Shown here: positions 6,338 to 8,731 of the stretch, in pieces
Layout: every line of letters starts with the position of its first letter
Numbering within the stretch: position 1 is the first letter of the stretch
DNA from: Actinomycetota bacterium
Lineage (GTDB): Bacteria > Actinomycetota > Thermoleophilia > Gaiellales > Gaiellaceae
Length of the DNA stretch: 8,731 bases
Direction: 5' to 3'
Assembly (NCBI GenBank): GCA_013821525.1
Contig: JACDGR010000124.1
Coordinates: 1 to 8,731 of the forward strand
The notes under the pieces: generated by a model
What the model saw: the letters and a program-made list of their open reading frames with translations, nothing else
What the model was told of the DNA's origin: nothing
The model's database searches: none
Position numbers and translations under genes: made by a program

Positions 6338-7038
6338 CGGTCGCGGAAGCGGTAGCCCACGCCACGCACCGTGAGGATGAACTCAGGGGTCCGCGGTTCC
6401 GATTCGAGCTTCTCGCGCAGATGCCGGACGTGCACGTCGATCGTCCGGGGATCGCGGTAGTCGGCGCTCTTCCACAGCGCTTCGAGCAGCATCCGACGGC
6501 TGAAGACCCGGCCCGGCTGGGCGGCCAGCGTCCGCAGCAGCTCGAACTCGACAAAGGTCAGCTGCACTTCGGCCCCCCGCACTTCCACCGCACGGCGTGG
6601 CAGGTCGATGCGCAGCCCGGGGTGCTCGATCACCTCCGGTCCCTCCGCGCCCGCAGCGTGCGTGACGCGCGAGCGCCGCAGGAGAGCCCTGACCCGTGAA
6701 CGAAACTCGCGGATCGAGAACGGCTTCGTGATGTAGTCGTCGGCGCCGAGCTCGAGTCCGATCACCTTGTCGAGCTCGTCGTCGCGGGCCGTCAGCATGA
6801 TGATCGGCACCGCGCTCGTCGCGCGCAGGCGCTTGCAGACCTCGAGGCCGTCGAGGCGAGGAAGCATGATGTCGAGGACAACCAGGTCGACCGGCTGCTC
6901 GGCGAACTGGCGCAGCGCTTCCTCGCCGTCCGCGGCCTGCACGACCACGTAGCCATCACGCTCGAGCGGGAACGCCAGCACCTTGCGGACAGCGTCCTCG
7001 TCGTCGACGAGCAGGATGGTGGGGGATGAGTCGGTCAA
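6334..7038 (-). CDS. OmpR/PhoB-family response regulator (MprA-like)
   Basis: DNA-binding response regulator paired with the kinase at 6337-4955. The 234 residues hold a receiver domain (about 6-120) with acidic pocket D12-D13, phospho-acceptor D56 in LVVLDIMLP, T83 in MLTARDD and K105 in YITKPF, then a winged-helix domain (about 138-232) with LTFVEFELL, RTIDVHVRHLREKLE and VRGVGYRF. Every conserved position is in place. The start is TTG at 7036-7038: an in-frame TAA lies seven codons upstream with no ATG or GTG between, and the protein sequence begins at the receiver's first strand. AAGGTGAG (7051-7058) is the ribosome site, 12 bases before the TTG. The gene is divergent from the M28-like gene across 43 bases. 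It most likely controls htrA and its own operon; the targets are inferred from position and from mprA-mprB-pepD in mycobacteria. Confidence 0.94.
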   Translation of the reverse strand: MTDSSPTILLVDDEDAVRKVLAFPLERDGYVVVQAADGEEALRQFAEQPVDLVVLDIMLPRLDGLEVCKRLRATSAVPIIMLTARDDELDKVIGLELGADDYITKPFSIREFRSRVRALLRRSRVTHAAGAEGPEVIEHPGLRIDLPRRAVEVRGAEVQLTFVEFELLRTLAAQPGRVFSRRMLLEALWKSADYRDPRTIDVHVRHLREKLESEPRTPEFILTVRGVGYRFRDR

Positions 7039-7050
7039 TCGCTTCGCTTG

Positions 7051-7058
7051 CTCACCTT
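7051..7058 (-). promoter_or_regulatory. Ribosome binding site that fixes the TTG start of the response regulator
   Basis: AAGGTGAG on the minus strand is a strong Shine-Dalgarno match 12 bases before the TTG at 7038. The spacing is long, which with the TTG start points to modest translation of the regulator. The GTG inside it is out of frame and quickly meets a stop. Confidence 0.55.
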
Positions 7059-7079
7059 AACCCTGGCTTACTGTAACCC
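7058..7079. promoter_or_regulatory. Divergent promoter/operator candidate with palindrome and direct repeats
   Basis: The 43-base divergent gap contains TTACTGTAA (7068-7076), a palindrome with 4-base arms that gives a -10-like hexamer on each strand: TACTGT forward (7069-7074) and TACAGT reverse (7075-7070). The forward hexamer sits 7 bases before the ATG at 7082, and no ribosome site precedes that ATG, so the plus-strand gene may be leaderless. TAACCC occurs twice (7058-7063 and 7074-7079), 16 bases apart, in direct orientation, as tandem OmpR-family sites often are. The repeats are seen; promoter and autoregulation roles are inferred, and the -35 elements are poor. Confidence 0.3.
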
Positions 7080-7081
7080 CG

Positions 7082-8731
7082 ATGGCCGCGACAACTCCGC
7101 GTCGAGTCCCGGCGCCCTCACGACGCCGCAGGCGCGGCACGCTCGAGCGTCCCGTCAACGGGCGGCTCTACCGGAGCGCGTTTCTCGTCCTCTCGCTGCC
7201 ACTGTTGATCCTGGCGTTCAGCATCACGCGCCCCGCAGCGTTGCAGGCCCCTGTACTGCCGCCGAACTTCGACGGGGTCGCCGCGACAGGGCTTGCGACC
7301 GAATTCGCGCAGGGCAGCCCCGACCGGACGCCGGGCGGGGCGGGCGCGCTCGGTGCCGCGCGCTGGTTCTTGGAGCAGATGGCGGCGTACGGTTTGCCCA
7401 TCTCGCGCGATACGTGGCGCGCCGCCGTGCCGGGACACGGGGTGGTTCGTCTGCAGAATCTCTGGGCGGTCGCCGCCGGTGAGTCCTCCGACGCAATCGT
7501 CGTGATGGCACATCGAGACAACACCGGCGCCGGGCCGGGCGCGAACGACGATGCGTCGGGCACGGCCGCGCTCGTCGAGCTGGCACGGAACTATGCGCAG
7601 TCCGCCACACCTGCGGCCGAGCGTGTCCGGTCCGCCCACACGATCGTCTTTCTCTCCACCGACGGCGGCTCCTTCGGCGGCCTCGGCGCCGAGCGGTTCG
7701 TCCGGCGCATGCCGTTCAACGTGGTCGCCACGATCAACCTGACCGCGATCGCCGGATCGGGTCTGCCGCGGATCGTGATCGCGGGCGACACGCCGCGCTC
7801 GCCGGCGGCGACACTCGTCGAGACAGCGGCTAGGCGCGTGCTCGAGCAGACCGGGCTGCGGCCGCAGCGTGCGGGCATCGGCGCCCAGCTCCTCGACCTG
7901 GCGTTTCCCTTCACCCTCTTCGAGCAAGGACCGTTCGTCGCCCGGGGTATCCCCGCGATCACGCTGACGACCGGCGGGGAGCGGCCACCGGACGCATTCA
8001 CCGACCGGACTGCGGCGCTCGACGGCGCACGGCTCGCAGGCCTCGGACGCGCGGCACAGGAGCTGGTCGGCTCCCTCGACGCGGGACTCGAGCTGGCGCA
8101 GGGGACGACGAGCTACCTGTGGGCCGGCGACCGGATCGTGCGCGGCTGGGCCGTCGAGCTGATGCTCGCAAGCGCGCTCCTGCCCTTCGGGGTCGGCGCT
8201 GTCGATCTATTCGCCCACTGCCGCAGGAGGCGCATCTCGTTGCTCCCCGCCGCGCTCGCACTCCGCAGCCGGCTCGGCTTCTGGCTCTTCGTCGGGCTCG
8301 TCTTCTACGCGTTCCGTTGGCTCGGCGCCTGGCCGAGCGGCGGCGCTCGGCCGCCGTCACCGGCCAGCCCGGCAGCGCGCGACTGGCCGGTGCTCGCCTT
8401 GCTCGCGCTCGGCGGGATCAGCCTCGTCGCATGGTTTGTCGCGCGGCATCGCCTCGTGCCGCGACGGGCGATCGGCGCGGACGAGCAACTCGCCGGCGCG
8501 ACCGCTGCCTTGCTCGCCCTCGGGATCGTCGCGTTGCTAGTATTGGCAACAAACCCGTTCGCCTTGATCTTCGTCCTGCCGTCGTTGCACGCGTGGCTCT
8601 GGCTGCCGCAGGTGCGCGGCGGGCGGGGCGGGGCGCGCGCAATCGTCTTCGTCGTGGGGCTCGCCGGACCCGCACTGCTCCTCAGCTCATTCGCACTGCG
8701 TTTCGGCCTCGGGCTCGACGCGCCCTGGTAC
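7082..8731 (+). CDS. Membrane protein with degenerate M28 peptidase domain (3'-truncated by window edge)
   Basis: The reading frame is open from ATG 7082 to the window end, 550 codons with no stop. Order: Arg-rich cytoplasmic tail (RRVPAPSRRRRR, 7-18), membrane helix (about 32-49), M28-like domain (about 65-335), then a hydrophobic half with about five further helices (near 356-378, 398-413, 435-454, 472-500 and 518-540). M28 signs are AHRDN with H144 and D146, PGANDDASGTAALVELAR (152-169) with D156, and GPFVARGIPAITL (283-295). The paired catalytic and zinc glutamates expected after FLSTDG are G196-S197; the zinc Asp after INL is T221; the late His expected in yHT is F306. Zinc peptidase activity is therefore doubtful. 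Eukaryotic GAA1, a GPI-transamidase subunit, is a comparable inactive M28-like fold with membrane helices, but a shared role is not implied. No ribosome site precedes the start. Confidence 0.8.
   Translation, partial: MAATTPRRVPAPSRRRRRGTLERPVNGRLYRSAFLVLSLPLLILAFSITRPAALQAPVLPPNFDGVAATGLATEFAQGSPDRTPGGAGALGAARWFLEQMAAYGLPISRDTWRAAVPGHGVVRLQNLWAVAAGESSDAIVVMAHRDNTGAGPGANDDASGTAALVELARNYAQSATPAAERVRSAHTIVFLSTDGGSFGGLGAERFVRRMPFNVVATINLTAIAGSGLPRIVIAGDTPRSPAATLVETAARRVLEQTGLRPQRAGIGAQLLDLAFPFTLFEQGPFVARGIPAITLTTGGERPPDAFTDRTAALDGARLAGLGRAAQELVGSLDAGLELAQGTTSYLWAGDRIVRGWAVELMLASALLPFGVGAVDLFAHCRRRRISLLPAALALRSRLGFWLFVGLVFYAFRWLGAWPSGGARPPSPASPAARDWPVLALLALGGISLVAWFVARHRLVPRRAIGADEQLAGATAALLALGIVALLVLATNPFALIFVLPSLHAWLWLPQVRGGRGGARAIVFVVGLAGPALLLSSFALRFGLGLDAPWY

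Noticed and set aside
7118..7927. Minus-strand open frame (269 codons) opposite the M28-like gene
   Set aside because: It lies inside the plus-strand frame that carries M28 motifs and membrane helices. Its own translation is Arg/Gly/Asp-rich with no recognisable motif.

Overview
The window is GC-rich and densely packed, with GTG and TTG starts common. Its protein repertoire is actinobacterial: an MprAB-like two-component system beside an HtrA protease, an RsbW-type anti-sigma factor, and a GT20 enzyme of actinobacterial flavour. I place it in a high-GC Actinomycetota, possibly class Thermoleophilia; the class is a guess from protein style, not a marker gene.

Layout: nearly everything lies on the minus strand, so transcription runs from high to low coordinates. 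At 7038-6334 is an OmpR/PhoB-type response regulator that overlaps by 4 bases the HAMP histidine kinase at 6337-4955. A 98-base gap follows, carrying three copies of TTTCACGTG(A/G)AA, the core of the chromosomal centromere site parS bound by ParB. Next is a membrane-anchored HtrA-type serine protease with a PDZ domain (4856-3633). A 171-base gap holds a candidate promoter and an inverted repeat. A tight five-gene run then follows: RsbW-like kinase/anti-sigma factor (3461-3015), divergent OtsA-like GT20 glycosyltransferase (3005-1590), moaC (1547-1101), moaB/mog (1095-616), and a UbiA-type prenyltransferase (607 to beyond position 1, cut by the window edge).

The single plus-strand gene starts at 7082, divergent from the response regulator across only 43 bases. 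It is open to the end of the window (550 codons seen). It encodes a membrane protein with an M28 aminopeptidase fold that has lost most of its zinc and catalytic residues.

How the genes fit together: sensor, regulator and HtrA form an envelope-stress module, and the anti-sigma factor plus OtsA-like enzyme suggest a general or osmotic stress arm. The molybdenum cofactor genes and UbiA are metabolic passengers or co-regulated respiration genes. The order regulator-kinase-HtrA with a MoaB-family gene nearby resembles mprA-mprB-pepD-moaB2 of Mycobacterium tuberculosis. The two most notable items are the parS-like triplet between kinase and protease, and the degenerate M28 membrane protein.
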